A stretch of DNA of 64,000 nt from Phoenix dactylifera (GCF_009389715.1 NC_052400.1:19623674-19687673), one strand, 5' to 3'. Positions 1-12,208 are shown, counted from the first letter of the stretch. The notes: generated from the sequence alone by a model not told the origin. Translations and numbers: made by a program.

Positions 1-341
1 ATAATTTAAAAAAACATTATATTCTTAAAAACCACCAGCGCCACAACCATCAACTCATCATCAAATATCCACAAGCCATCCACAAAGTTATAAGAAGATC
101 AAGAAAACACTAGTTCCCAAAATACCATAAACGCAATCATGAAATAAAGAATGACAACAAAAAGAAAATACTGATGAGACAGAGCATCAACAAGAAAGTC
201 AAACTAAGCATTACCTCTGACAGATAACCTTCCTTCCCAACTCCAGGGCAATATCATAGGTCCCAAGAGTTGCAACCACCTGCAACCCAACCCATAAAAG
301 AAATGACTATCCCTTGCGCTTTTTTTTTTCTTCGGTTGGGG

Positions 342-379
<38 letters not shown>

Positions 380-891
380 GGAGGGGGAGCAAATAAACTA
401 CAAATCCGTCTTCTTTTTTTTCGCTAGGACAAATCCGCCTTTTTCAAGAACTCAAAAGAACATGATCAAGAACTCACAGATATTATGAAATTAATATTTT
501 CTAGAATTAAAAGAACAAAATTTCCTATCAAGGACTCAAAAGAACGTTATTTCTGGTCGAGAAATCAAAGGATGCAATTACTCCTTCTCAAAAACTCTAA
601 GATACTATAGAATTAGGGATTTTCAAGAAATAAAAGAACGAGAATCTCCCATCAAGAAGCCAGGAGGACACTATTTCCAATCAAGAACTCAAGGAACGTA
701 ATTAATTCTCATCAAGAACTCCAAAAACGTAAATATTAATCAATGACCAACAAAACAAAGATATTGTAGAATTAGGGTTTTTTAGAACTAAAAATAAACA
801 AGATCAAGAACTCAAAAGTACCGTAATCTCCGATCAAGAACTCATAAAATGGAAAGGCGATTTCTGATCAAGAAAGAAAGAAGCAGCGTAC
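1..891 (-). other. Intron 1 of the left-edge gene
   Basis: No coding signal is visible. The stretch is AT-rich, with loosely repeated phrases around 'atcaagaactcaaaag' between about 445 and 850. It contains an uninterrupted run of about 35 G at 344-378, next to a T-run. The G-run length is likely unreliable in any assembly. Confidence 0.55.
344..378 (+). repeat. Poly-G tract of about 35 bases
   Basis: A pure G homopolymer at 344-378 is followed by G-rich sequence to 390. Such a run can fold into G-quadruplexes and is prone to replication and sequencing slippage. It lies in the presumed first intron of the left-edge gene. Confidence 0.9.
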
Positions 892-1116
892 GAAGATGGC
901 TGAGAAGGAGAGGCGGGAGGCGAGCTCGGGGATGCCGAAGCCTCGAGGAGCGGAGCCGGCGATGTCGTAGGCGAGGGTGAACGGGGAAAGCACGACTTTG
1001 ATGGGGAGCTCCAGTAGGTCGACGATCTGCTGCCCGTACCGAGCCGTGAAGACCTTGTAATACACATCCGCCTGCTGCTTCACCGCCTTCAAGAACCGCT
1101 CGGTGCCCCGAGCCAT
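892..1116 (-). CDS. Conserved plant protein, first coding exon (gene continues beyond left edge)
   Basis: The minus-strand reading frame starts at the ATG at 1116-1114 and encodes 75 residues beginning MARGTERFLKAVKQQADVYY. It runs to a splice donor (ttc|GTACGC) at 892/891 in phase 0. The segment contains ARYGQQIVDLLELPIKVVLS and IAGSAPRGFGIPELASRLSF. From memory this matches the N-terminus of an uncharacterised plant protein family whose later part carries a DnaJ-type Cys-rich zinc-binding region; that later part is outside the window, so the assignment rests on recall. An in-frame Met 14 codons upstream exists, but the Arg/Gly-rich stretch after it does not look conserved. Bases 1-891 would be intron 1. 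Confident it is a real exon; function unknown. Confidence 0.7.
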
Positions 1117-1399
1117 TCCTTCTCTCGCTCTTCCTCTTCGCGGCCGCCGGCCGCCCAAAAGCTGAGAGCGAGCGAGTGGGGGAGTGGGGTTTAAATCGAG
1201 GATAAGCCGCCGGATATATATGGATTCGGGGGTTCTTAAAGCCGTGGAGAGGAGGGGATATATACGGATTTCTTTTCTGTTGATCAGGACCGTTCAGCTC
1301 ATGTAGGCACACCGAAATATGTAGAAACCCCAGACCCGGAAAGCGCACCACATAGCGACTTCGCTTACGAAGACACGCCGAAATATGAATCCGTGGCGA

Positions 1400-2146
1400 T
1401 GCTTAACCATTTAATTTTTTTTATTTTATTTCAATCTACTACAAATAAAATTTTATTTGCTGTTTAATAAAATAATTAGATTCAAATCTAAACTTTTAAT
1501 TTATTTAATAAATATATCAGATTCGAAAATGATAAATTTTTGATTCATTTTATATCCGATTCAATTCCTATCTAATAATTTGACCCGACCAATTGCCGCC
1601 CGTAAACTTATATATAAGGTGATGGCTTTTCATAATTTAATTTATGTAAAACAGGTGGTATCACCAATAATTCATCATGTAAGGGGTCTTGCGCAATACT
1701 TAAATGTTGTTCCCCATCTAATCTTCCAAAAATCAACTGTCTATCAGCCCGAATCTATGAAGTAAAGAATTTATGAAATATATTTATTAAAAAAAAACAC
1801 TGATCATGGTGTACTTGACCACATTTTTCAGACCATCTTCTTTTTCCTCTGGACCAACAATGGTAGACGTTCAACATGCAGCATTAGTCCATAATTCAGG
1901 ATAAAAGAAAGATGGAGTCCTTTTCTCAACCTTCTAATAGAGACTTGTTGCTAGATAGGGAGAGCTCCTGGTCTGTACTCAGTTTTCAAGATATATGCCA
2001 TGCCCAAACTGTAGGAGAGTACCAAATACTTTGGGCCAATCTTTTCGCCACAAGGATAGATACTTAGAAACAAACCACAGAACTGCCCGCTCATGGCTAA
2101 ATGAACTCATCATTGATAAAAACATGAGATTAAACAGCACAAATTG
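1400..2146. other. Gene-free AT-rich spacer
   Basis: This stretch lies upstream of the left-edge gene, whose leader and promoter would be at about 1117-1400. I see no exon-like reading frame, RNA gene or clear repeat structure here. Confidence 0.5.
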
Positions 2147-2583
2147 TTTTTTTTTTTTTTTTTTTTTTGCTAATGCGGATGGATCATACCTGACGGGACC
2201 AGATACACCCAATAAGGTCAAAAAATAGGATACCTCGGAGTGCCAAGGGCAACTCTCCATCACCAATCCACAAGGTACCTCCGAAGTGACAAGCTACATA
2301 CGCAGCTACCCAATCCGTAGCACCATTACCTTCACGGTAAATATGCTTGGCCTGAAAGGCCCATCCATCCCTCGCCATAGCCCAAATGTCACGGAGCAGG
2401 GGATGGTCACAACCGCCACGCCTTGGACCCCCCTGGATCCAACTGACAACGGTGGCTGAGTCACCCTCTAGGATAATGGACATAGCCCGTAAGACACACC
2501 GGGCATGGTGAAGGCCCGCCCAGGCTGCTGTCAGCTCCGCACTCGAAGCCGAAGTGTCAAATAACTGACTGCCACCGGCATAA
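2147..2583 (-). mobile_element. 5'-truncated L1-type LINE, RNase H end only
   Basis: The minus-strand translation between about 2580 and 2190 gives an RNase H domain with AELTAAWAGLHHAR-like sequence, ILEGDSATVVSWIQ, HPLLRDIW, QAKHIYREGNGATDWVAAYVA and the LINE C-terminus LPLALRGILFFDLIGCI. This is homologous to the end of ORF2 in the long LINE at 12.2-18.8 kb. A T-run at 2147-2168 is the poly(A) tail in the opposite orientation. The frame stays open across the fragment. A possible short target duplication is present ('caaattg' before the T-run, 'taaattg' near 2582), imperfect and weak. It is a dead-on-arrival copy. Confidence 0.85.
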
Positions 2584-2959
2584 ATTGGCTTTGCCTAGAT
2601 AAATCAAGCAAGTATCTGCCCAAGCCCTTGCTACCAAGGGCCCACTCAGTTCATCAAAGGCTGTGTTTGGTGATATCTATCTTCTATTATTTCCTTGAAA
2701 AAAATATCCATCTTCTGCTATTTAGACATATGAATTTATTTGCATTACCTTGAAGATAGTGTGGTATTACTCGGGATTGGTGGATGAAGAAGGATGTTTT
2801 TCTTATTACTTCATTATTTCTCCAAGTAATTCAAAGCCAAATATAGTTCAGAAGAAAGTTAGCATGCCGGATTTTCTCTATGATAAAATATTGTTGTTTT
2901 GAAAAAAAAATATTTTAGGTAAAAGGCTAGCTAATTAATTTGTATGTTCTCAACAATAA

Positions 2960-3178
2960 TAGAGCTGAATATTTGTATATTAAGGTGAAGCATGTATTTA
3001 GAGAGGCCAATAGAGCCGCGGATTGGGTAGCTTTTTTTCTTGCCGACCACTCTGAGACCATCTCTGAGTGGAAGAAGCGGAGCTACTCGGTGCTCTCCAC
3101 CATATTTTACTTTTTGACTTTCTTGGTTGTATCCGTACACGTTATATATAATACTCCCATTTTTAGGAAAAAAAAACT
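2960..3178 (+). mobile_element. LINE tail fragment (RNase H C-terminus)
   Basis: The plus-strand translation contains YIKVKHVFREANRAADWVAF followed by a diverged LINE C-terminus. It ends near an A-run (3168-3177) that looks like the poly(A) tail. Only the last quarter of the RNase H domain remains, so it is a severely 5'-truncated L1-type insertion. It lies about 800 bp from another LINE tail of opposite orientation. I could not identify a target duplication. Confidence 0.75.
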
Positions 3179-4018
3179 AATAACAAAACTATCTCGTATG
3201 CAGGTACACTATATCCAAATTTTTAGCATAACATCTTCTCGAGCTAACTGGGCCGTGGGCTTGGTTTGGTGGCCCTTTATGATTGGGCCCCAATGTCAGG
3301 TAATGCGTCTCCGAGCTGCATTGGAACTTGTTGGCCCATCTCTCACTCCGAATGGCCCATTGACACTGAGTTTAGTCCAGGGCGCTCTCTAGCTGGAGAT
3401 CACATTTTATCTCCAGCAGAATTATGTTCAAAAGATTTACAGACATAAATCAAGAAAATTCGTAAAGCATAAACATTTAAATTTAGATTCTATGAAAAGC
3501 TACAAAAGGTAAGGTATTTTTCTTTATTAAGAGCATAAAAGTGTGACGAGCAAATTCTAGTCTTGAGATGTCAAAAAGTGCAAAATCAATTTTACATATT
3601 TTTTTAGAAAAATAGATACTTGACCAAATATAAGTTGCTCTAAAATATGCCATTTTTCCATCATCAACTAAACATACAAAAACTATTTTTATAGGCATCA
3701 TTTATTCAGAAAAATATTTTACAGAAAACATATTCCAGTGAAAAAAAATTCCGAGCAAATCAAACGAGTTCTATAGATAAAATGCTCTTTTTAGGTGCGA
3801 GGAATGAGGAAACCTGATGTCAAAGAAGCAATTGGAAGAGGAATGAGGAAAAACTTGGAAGGATATGTTCTTTATTATCAAGCTTCCGAGGTTGTGGCTC
3901 ATATTTTCTCCAACTGCCCCACCATGAAAGAGTGGACTACTATGCTGTGATATGCAATGAAATGATGCAAATATTCTAGGTAATTTCTGGTCTGAATTGT
4001 CATAGTTGATGTCTTGTT

Positions 4019-4150
4019 AGGGGTTGCACTCGTGCGCCAAAGAATGATTCACCTTCTTTTGCATAAATCCATCGATGGATCGCACAAATATCATTTCAAG
4101 ATCTGTGTAGGCTGATGAAAGGAAAAGCCGGGAGTGCTTTGAGAGCGGTG
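4019..4150. mobile_element. MITE-like copy, one end recognisable
   Basis: The sequence starts 'ggggttgcactcgtgcgcc' and continues 'aatgattcacc'. This resembles the ends of the elements at 6487, 11483, 20629 and 22332, which share 'ggttgta.cttt.gc' followed by 'gattcacc'. The opposite terminus is not clear, so the limits are approximate. Confidence 0.4.
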
Positions 4151-4199
4151 TGGGTGCATGATCCAACATGCGTAAGAATTTTTAATTAAATAAATTATC

Positions 4200-6480
4200 T
4201 TAGGTGCCCATCATTGTGAGAATGCTATTTATCCTGGGCAGCAATTTTTTGAAGATAATAAATATGATTGCAGTGGCATATCTTAACGATTATTGTGATT
4301 TGGACTTTTACAGAATGGATGCCGACATTATTTTTATAATCTGCATATACTAAATGCAATTGGCAAGCGATGTTCTGAATATTAGAATCAAACGTTCATT
4401 ACAAGTGCAGTATGATCGAGGTGCATGAAGACTTATGTGCTGATGCTGAGGAAGTTCTCCTCTTTACTGTGGGTTGTCCCATTGGCACTTCAATCCTACA
4501 TATCTTGCAATTTTTATATAATCTTTTATATTATAATTGATTGATTGATTGATTGATTGATTGTGTTAAATTTAGTCAGCCTTACTAAACTTCATCTTGA
4601 CTGATTTGTAATTGATTGTGCCAAACTTCGTCGACCTTACCAAACTTCGTCAGCCTCCTATTTTATATAAAGGTTGCTCATGTACATTATAACTAATGGG
4701 CAGAAATATAATTCTCTTCTATCATTTTTGTTTAACATTATATATGTTCATATATCTATTAAAAATTTATGTTTAAGTTGGAGAATGAAGTCTTTCCAAA
4801 ATTCTGCTAGCAGCTATCAGTTGTGGTCATGTGCTGATGGAAGAGAGGAATATGACCCAAAATCTTGTAAATTATGCTGATGGAAGTCTTTCTTAAGCTT
4901 GTAAATGCATCTACTTTTCTTACTCCATAATCAAAGCACGCAACTTACTACAGCATCGTCATATCATCATACCATCACACTAAAGTCATGCTATTGTTTT
5001 TTTTTTATTATTCTTTTATTTTATGAGTGCCTAAGGTTCGTAGGTGATTTCTAGAAAACGCCTTAGATGGATTCCAGCAGTCAAGAGATACTATCCAAAT
5101 AAACAATAGAGCCTATGTTCCAGTTCTAAGGGGGAGTTGCAAGATGGACAGATAAAAAGCTTCCACGTTGTCCCAAAAGGTCACCAAGTCTTGCTGTTCT
5201 TTAGTTTATCTAAGGGGTGGTGCTTCTACCGTGTATACACGGCGAGTATTGGCGCTCCTTGCCCATTTCAATAGCTCGAGAGGAATTCAGAATTTTTAAA
5301 CTGAGTTCCTAGTAGCCTACTTCCAACACAAATTTGGACTTCAACCATGAGGCTGCCTATCAAATTTATGAACCCGCAGAGTTGCAAGTATTAGGCCATA
5401 GTTCGAGTGATTTCACGATCTGTGCCTTTTGAAATAGTAGCTGGAATAGTGGAGAAAATAAGAATGGAGCTAACGATATTTCAATTCATATAATTCTAAC
5501 ATAAGTACAATCTATCAAATCAAGTAAAAATAAATAGTATAAAAAATGTAAAATACTAGCTAAATTTGTTTATTTTTTTTTCGAAATGCCGAGCAGCATA
5601 AAAAAACGTCCCATTCTACTGTACTGTTTATTTTTGGATACACACGAGTTATTTCGGGGGAGGTCAGCTTCTCACCATCGAGAAATAATCCTCCAGAGAG
5701 AAACTTACAATGATTGAGACTTCACCTCTTAGATGCAGGGAGGAAGTCAAAGCAGGAACCTTTTTATATAATAATATATAAAGGAAGTACGAACACTAGC
5801 GATAAAAGAGGAAAATCTAAAGGGAAGGAATACCAGATGCACAGTTTCCGAAGATCTCGAACACCAAGAAACCTAGAGGCATGTGAAATAATGGCCAGTT
5901 TAGGATCCCAGTTGGAATTCGTCGATAGCCACGAAGGGAAACCCAAGTATATACTTTTATGGTGTTCGAACGAGCTCCACGTCAACACCACGTGCCACCA
6001 AGTCTTGTTCAACGGGGGGGACGGACGGAGGCCCACCGCGCTCTCACGTGCCGCCTCCTTCCCCTCCATCCGCGCGCTGTAGCTCTCGTGGCCGCCCACG
6101 CGTTTCCCGCCGGAAAAGTGGATCGCGTCACACGTTCCACCGGGAGTCTATATTCCTCAATGCCATCCGTTTGATAATAATAACAATCGAGTCGAGGTCA
6201 AGCAAGCCCCTGGTCCAGCCATCTTCAAATCCAGCCATCTTCAATTGCGACTAATTTACTGAAGGAATATAGAGCTTTATTGACATTTGAGAGATGCTAA
6301 CAGCTTAAGTAGAGTATAATCTTTGCTCCTTGGTCCATCCAACCACTTATATATTGACTTGTTACCACCGGATAACAAAAAAAAGGTCTAATTGCATGTG
6401 AACCTCTAAATGAACAAATTTCAAGTGCTTAGTCAATGGACACAGGCTATGATCCCATGTACCAAGGCTTTGTATGTAAG
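4200..6480. other. Gene-free spacer
   Basis: No gene is recognisable. There is a (GATT)n tract near 4540-4561, a short repeat of 'aaacttcgtc' phrases at about 4580-4660, and a GC-richer segment at about 5980-6140 with two CACGTG cores (5989-5994 and 6045-6050). The open frames in the GC-rich part overlap on both strands and show no family similarity. Confidence 0.45.
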
Positions 6481-6486
6481 AAGGGT

Positions 6487-6684
6487 GCAGGTTGTATCTT
6501 TTGCATGAAGGAATGATTCACCTCCTTTTATGATTGGATCCAATGATAGCTACTTTAAAATTTGTGCAAGCAAATGAGAGAAAAATTTAGAGTGCATTGA
6601 AAGCTATGCGCGATGCAATTCTACGGTTGATGTCGTAAAAGGAGATGAATTATTTTAATTTTGTGCTAAAGATATATACAACCC
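6487..6684. mobile_element. MITE-like element, ~200 bp, terminal inverted repeats
   Basis: The left end 'ggttgtatcttttgc' is followed by 'gaatgattcacctccttt'. The right end reads in reverse complement 'gggttgtatatatctttagc', then 'aattcatctcctttt'. The two ends therefore form imperfect inverted repeats of about 40 bp. There is no coding capacity. The same family occurs at about 20629-20814 and, less completely, at 4019, 11483 and 22332. The transposase superfamily is not assigned. Confidence 0.65.
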
Positions 6685-6842
6685 GAAGCCATGTACGTAG
6701 GAAACCTCAACTTAACCTGCTAAGAAGCTAGCAGCCAGGAAAGCAAATCATGTGCGACCTCTTAATTGAGCCACATTAGTAGAGCGAAAGAGCTGGCGGT
6801 GCAATTAAGGAGCTTAGACCAAGGAATGCAGGCTTTTGGTTT

Positions 6843-6854
6843 GTTCACGTGAAC
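6843..6854. promoter_or_regulatory. Perfect 12-bp palindrome with G-box core upstream of the STIG1-like gene
   Basis: The palindrome gttCACGTGaac lies about 130 bp before the ATG at 6982. CACGTG is the core bound by plant bZIP and bHLH factors. Its position in the proximal promoter makes it a plausible operator, but this is inference from sequence only. Confidence 0.5.
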
Positions 6855-6981
6855 CCATGACAGTTTTGACGGCCTCTCTCTTTCAAATGTCCACCTAACC
6901 CCCCTAGGGCCACCCTACTATCAAGAGAAAGGAGGCGAGAGCGAACAAGAGGAGAAGGCGAGAAAGAGAAAGGAGAAGAGA

Positions 6982-7446
6982 ATGGCCACCACGAGCCTCT
7001 CTTCTCGACGACTGGCGGCCTCCATTCTCCTGATCACGATCGTTATGATGATCGTCGTGGAATCTCACATTGCATCCGCCATGGAGGACGGCTATGGCAG
7101 CGTGATGATGGGCCATTTCCTCGGCCTCAACCCCCGGTCCGGCAGCCGGTTCCTTGCCGAGAATGTGAAGAAGGGGGACCGATGTGATCCGGAGACCAAC
7201 AACATATGCTCGGGGACGAAGGCCAAGGATGGCTCCCAGCTCCTCTACTGCTGCAAGAACCATTGTCGCAACGTTCTCAGCGATCGCAACCACTGCGGGG
7301 TCTGCGGCAGCGGGTGCAGGTTCGGGCAGCTCTGCTGCAATGGGAAGTGCACCGCCGTGGCCTACGACATTAAAAACTGCGGCAAGTGCGGGGAGGTGTG
7401 CAGCCCTGGGGAGAGGTGTGAGTATGGGACTTGCGGGTATGCTTGA
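6982..7446 (+). CDS. STIG1-like secreted cysteine-rich protein
   Basis: This is a single-exon gene of 154 residues. Residues 1 to about 33 form a signal peptide (basic SSRR start, hydrophobic ILLITIVMMIVV core, then HIASA). A less conserved linker follows, and from about residue 68 there is a Cys-rich domain with 16 cysteines, including YCCKNHC, CGVCGSGC, LCCNGKC and NCGKCGEVC. The length and Cys spacing match the Stig1 family (tobacco/tomato STIG1, Arabidopsis GRIM REAPER). These are apoplastic peptides studied in stigma exudate, pollen-tube growth and reactive-oxygen signalling. The ATG follows a purine-rich leader and is the first in frame. The specific member and tissue are not determinable here. 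Confidence 0.93.
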   Translation: MATTSLSSRRLAASILLITIVMMIVVESHIASAMEDGYGSVMMGHFLGLNPRSGSRFLAENVKKGDRCDPETNNICSGTKAKDGSQLLYCCKNHCRNVLSDRNHCGVCGSGCRFGQLCCNGKCTAVAYDIKNCGKCGEVCSPGERCEYGTCGYA

Positions 7447-10400
7447 TTTCGTAGTGTTATATATCCAGGGGGAGTTCATGACTATGTTTCACCCTTCTGA
7501 AGTATAGAGAAGACACGAGAACGCCCTGGTATGGTTGGGTTTGGGTTTCTGAAGTATAGAAGTTCTGTGTCCAATAAGCTGTTTGAGTCTCTGGTATTGT
7601 TTCTCCCATGAAGGGTGGGGATGGTATACGAGCGTTATGTAAGCATGTTACCTCTTCTTTGAGTAAAAATAATGATAAGCGCGAAGGCATGGCTCATGCC
7701 CCAAATTACTTCCTTCACCTTTTCGGTCATATCCCTTATCATCATCATCATCTTGGCATCATCTTGCTTCTCTTTGTTTACTTCGCAGCGTTATAGGCAA
7801 TGACTTTGCTTCTCTTGGTAGGAAACAAGAGAGCTTATATGCGATCTCAAGAGACCTTCGAGTAAGACCTGCATCGTAGATTTGTGGTATGGCTTTATTG
7901 GTATTGCTACGGGCTCACTCATAATAAAGAAAAACTCCTCACAGCCGCATCGTAGATTTGTGGCATCATTTCCTGCTAGTAGTGCATAGGTTCCTTCGCT
8001 TGTAGAGCGTGGGCCTCGTACCAATTTTTTTCTTGTAGTTTTCACCCGAGTTCCTACGGCCTTAGGAGATAGCTAGAGGATCTAATGCCCCCCTTCCACA
8101 AAATATTTTTTTTTTTATTTTTATTTCTTTATTTTTACTTTTTATTTATTTTTGAGAACTTGCCGCATCTTAGTTGTAAATTGAAGTTTGGTCATTTGAT
8201 ATCCTTATTTGATTCACGTTTCTACGTTTTGGTACTGAATGTTATGAATATTTAAATTTTCTACGTCCAGTATCATGCTAAGAATTACAATGCATTAGCA
8301 TCACGCTGTACACAAATTGGCAAAATGGTTTTCAAGGGTAAGGGCCCGTAATGCTTGCTGGAAGTTGGATGGATGGAAGAGACAGTGAGAGAAGACATAG
8401 TAGAAACTGTACGCAAATCCAGAAACTCAGACTGCAAGTAGAAGCACTCATTGTCACATTCAGATTTGTCCAGATGATGATTAGTGCATGAAGATACTGG
8501 ACTCACTCTTTCAGCTAGCTTCACAAGGTAGCTTATAATTAATATTGGTGAACTGCATCAAATATACTCATCATAGGCTGCTATGTGAATGTATAATACC
8601 CCTGAGTAAATTAAATATCTGATCAGAAGAAAGGCTATCTAGTTCTGCCCAATTTTGAATATACCACCAAATTCATCTCCTTTACAAATCTGAAGCTTGA
8701 AGGAAGAGAACACAATATATAACATGAAATAACATATTGATCCTGATTGCACATAAGCAGCTATAGCATAAATGCTGACTACGAAACAACAGCTACCCTA
8801 ACAAAGTACAAATCAAACCAAGAGAAAACTCCATTATAAAAAGTAAAATCAGCCAGTATTTTTCATCAGTAAAAAGTTAAATTAACTTTCTCTCCAAAAA
8901 CAAAACTTAAATTAGGTAACAGCTGAACTGCTGTTTATACAATGAAACTCAAGAGACCTGCATATTGATCCTTAATAGCTTTTGAAACCTGCAGTAAATT
9001 TAAATGCTTAGGTATATACTGATATGAATTCGAGAAAATTCATCCTCTTAAGAGTGACGGCAGCTTATAAGCTAACAATCAAGGGATATATGAAATAAAG
9101 AACCCAGTACCATAGATTGAGCAGCATCTTTCTCTTCGCACCCGTATTTTGGAAGTTATACGAGCCTATGATAAAGAAATAACTCTTGGATAGAAAATCC
9201 TTGGAAGCACATAGTATGAAGCAGGTGAGGAAGCAAGTTTGGGCCTTGCAAATCCCAAGGAAAAGATTGAGGCGCGTAATCAGGGTGGAAGATGCCCATC
9301 TCAATCATAGCCCAGCTTTTGAAACATTGCCCATATGCTCCATAAAAGAAAAAGCCCATCTAGGGGTGCAAGTTGCCCATTCCAGGTCAAGTCAACTTAG
9401 CGGCAAACAAAAGCCCGGTCCAAGACCTAAAGCCTACTTCTAAAACTGAGCTTGCCCACCCTTTAACTGAGCCCAACTTGAAATTGTATATAGATATAGA
9501 TATAGATATAAATATAAATTTTCGTTGGAGAAAGAAAGGGAATCCATTTTTCCTCTCGAGATCCAAGTCAAGTTGGCGTGGATAACTTGCAAGCTTCTTC
9601 GGTCTTTGAAATAGATGTCATGGAGAACTCATGAAAGGGGTGGCTTTATGTAATGTAAAACAGAATTTGAAGACCTGCTGCGTCAAGTATATATGCTGGT
9701 TTCGAGTGTTTTGGTCTATGTTCATTGTTTGTCGAAATCATGAGCTTCTATTACTGGTTTGATTGCAATACATGACAAAACTTTAAATTTTTTGTTTTTA
9801 TGAAAAAAAATTGCCTATCCAATCAGGATAGTCCTCTTCAAAACATGGTTGCCAGGAAAGAGGATTCGGTCTTATGGGAGTTCACCAGAAGACCAAATTA
9901 GGGAACTCTCCAGAACGAGACTTAAAGCACTTGAGGAAAATTTGGAATTTTAGGTAGGAAAAATATGCTGGGAACTAGGACATCATAACTTCAACCACCT
10001 GCAGCACATCACAAACCAAAAATAAAAATATTTTATATATGTTAACATAATATTTTTTTAATTAAAATTTGATGGCATCTAAGGTGGCCCTCAATTACTT
10101 CCGTAGCTTTTTTTTCATATAAGAGGAATAAATCATACAATTTTAATACGAAAACATCTAAAAAAATTCAGAAGTAAAGGAAAAAAAATCTCCATTAAAA
10201 TATTTTTTAAAAAGAAAAAAAATAAAATAAACGGTACAAACTCTATATATAAAAAATAATATAAATGATATATGATCTCTAAAATTACTGTAACGAGATT
10301 ATGTTAGCAAAAAAATAATATAAATTGACATAAAACCATGCTAATAAAAAATATTATTTTAAGTCTAATGCTTCTTCCATAAACAACCTGCATAGCGTTG

Positions 10401-11480
10401 AGCCAGGAGGTAATAGCAGAATTACTTTAGTAGCTCGGCACTTAGTGGCTGTATTAAAAATTAAGAACCCTAGGAGATGCCCTAATAAAAAAGAATTATT
10501 ACTGTGGCCGGAGTTTGAGGAACAATTATGAGCTGTCGGGTCCTCATGGGGCACCCCACTCTTTCCCCATCGTTTGACCTCTCGAGAGTGAAACGCCACC
10601 GGGGCTGCTCCCGTTCATCGGTCCCCTCCGCGGTGGCCCTCCTTCTCCACTTATTGCGCTGCTCCCTCCCCACTAAAACCGCCTTTCTTTCCTCCTCCTC
10701 CTCCTCCTGCTCCTCCTCCTCAGAGCGAGTAAGATTAAAACGACACCCCGACCGGTTGTCGCCCACTGCCGCACCCCTCTCCATAGGTTATAGATGCTTT
10801 CATTTGCGGGGGCCACACGAAGGCCCTGTCATTTTCCCGCTTGCGGGTGGGTCCCACCACTGGTCAATATTATATCCGAGCCATGGTGGCCTTTCCATCG
10901 CATGAATGCATGATCGTAGCCGTGAGGACCCTTATCGCACATCCAAAAAAAAAAAAAAAAAGAAGCAAAGGGAGAAGAGTTTACTCACCGTCCTTGGATG
11001 GTACTTGGGTGCCTTGGTTTCATATATATTTATGTCACTCCACGGAAATGTTCATTTCAGTGGACCACATGGAGGCGTTTGATGGACAGATAGATAGGTT
11101 AAATTAAAAGGATTTCCTAAACTTATTGCATGTTATTGCTGGAAAGTATCTTTTGGCGTCAATTTGTGAGCTTGAGGATGAGCGGTCCCCCTCCCCTCGA
11201 CAAGAGGAAGATCTACGAGGCCATTAACTGGGAATCGGATTCTCTTCTACTTTGGCCCTTCACAAGTCTCATGTCCAACCGAAAATTTGAAATATTTTCA
11301 TAGCGCATTAAGTCCATGATGGCTACGATCATTAATTCTCGTGGATGACCTTTAATCATCCCTTCACTTTTCTGTAAACTCACCAGCCTCTACATAAATC
11401 ACACTCACACGCCCCATTTCAAGCGCGCGCGCGCGCGCGAGAGAGAGTTCTTTTTACCAATATACCTTTGCTGATCTAGT
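7447..11480. other. Gene-poor spacer downstream of the STIG1-like gene
   Basis: The first 150-300 bases are probably the 3' UTR, with a short repeated 'ctgaagtatagaga' phrase at about 7498 and 7549. No other gene is recognisable. There is an AGATAT microsatellite-like tract at 9490-9515 and an AT-rich block at 10020-10350. A GC-rich segment at 10500-10910 has a (CCT)n run at 10691-10720 and open frames on both strands, and a (GC)n tract sits near 11425-11440. Nothing resembles a conserved protein. Confidence 0.45.
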
Positions 11481-11482
11481 TC

Positions 11483-11640
11483 GGGTTGTATACTTTGCAC
11501 GAAAAAATGATTCACTACATGCATCATTAGATCATGCAATAGCTGCTATAAAATTTGTGTTTTAAGATTTGCACGATCACTTTCGCGAGGCATATTTTAG
11601 GGGCTGACAATATATCCTTTTAAAAGGAGATTCAGCGATG
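11483..11640. mobile_element. MITE-like copy, one end recognisable
   Basis: The sequence begins 'gggttgtatactttgcacg' and continues 'aatgattcac', as at the ends of the elements at 6487 and 20629. The other terminus could not be fixed. It is probably degraded. Confidence 0.4.
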
Positions 11641-12194
11641 GTGATCGAGTAGATTCGGAATGCGAAGTGACGATGACCACTCTCTATTCAAACATATCCG
11701 TAGAATAACGAGAGATTGTGACTCATTTCAAATTGCTCATATGTATCAAAAGACAAATAAAGTTGTTTGCAGTTGCCCCTCTATTTTTGCACCATCTTCT
11801 TTTTTTTTTTTCTTCGATTCTACTGAATGTGCTCACACTAAAACAGCCTGAGCAGCGGTTGTACCTTAAAAAAAAATATACGATCAAATTGCTGGTTTTT
11901 TGAAAAAAGATGAATTATTTTTTTTTACCTGATGGACGGTTCTTGGTCAGTCGGATTACTCCATTTTACCGTACCTACCACCCCTACCATGATTATTTTG
12001 GGATCTGATGGTGGGTGCACACTGGAGAAACCTGAAAGGAGGTTGCATTGCATGTGACTATGAATGGGCTGCACTGAAGTCAATGGCGCATCTATTTCAA
12101 ATTTTGGATTTGGGACGCAAAGGAGAAGGTAGGGCACCCACGCCTCGTTTCTCTATGGAACCTGCACCCCGTTTTTTTTTTTTTTTTGGTACAA

Positions 12195-12208
12195 ACCTAC
12201 ACCCCGTT
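12195..12208. repeat. LINE target site duplication, 3' side
   Basis: The sequence acctacaccccgtt is identical to 18813-18826. It directly abuts the poly(A)-derived T-run at 12210-12232, with one intervening G. Confidence 0.9.

Noticed and set aside
5714-6174. Short frames around the GC-rich island
   Set aside because: They overlap on both strands with no conserved motif.
6904-7479. 191-codon open frame antisense to the STIG1-like gene
   Set aside because: It mirrors the GC-rich coding exon, is rich in Ala/Pro without a recognisable domain, and the opposite strand has a clear signal peptide and Cys pattern.
10482-10905. Open frames on both strands (100 and 125 codons) in a GC-rich patch
   Set aside because: Composition is driven by a CCT/GAG repeat; there is no domain, splice context or leader.
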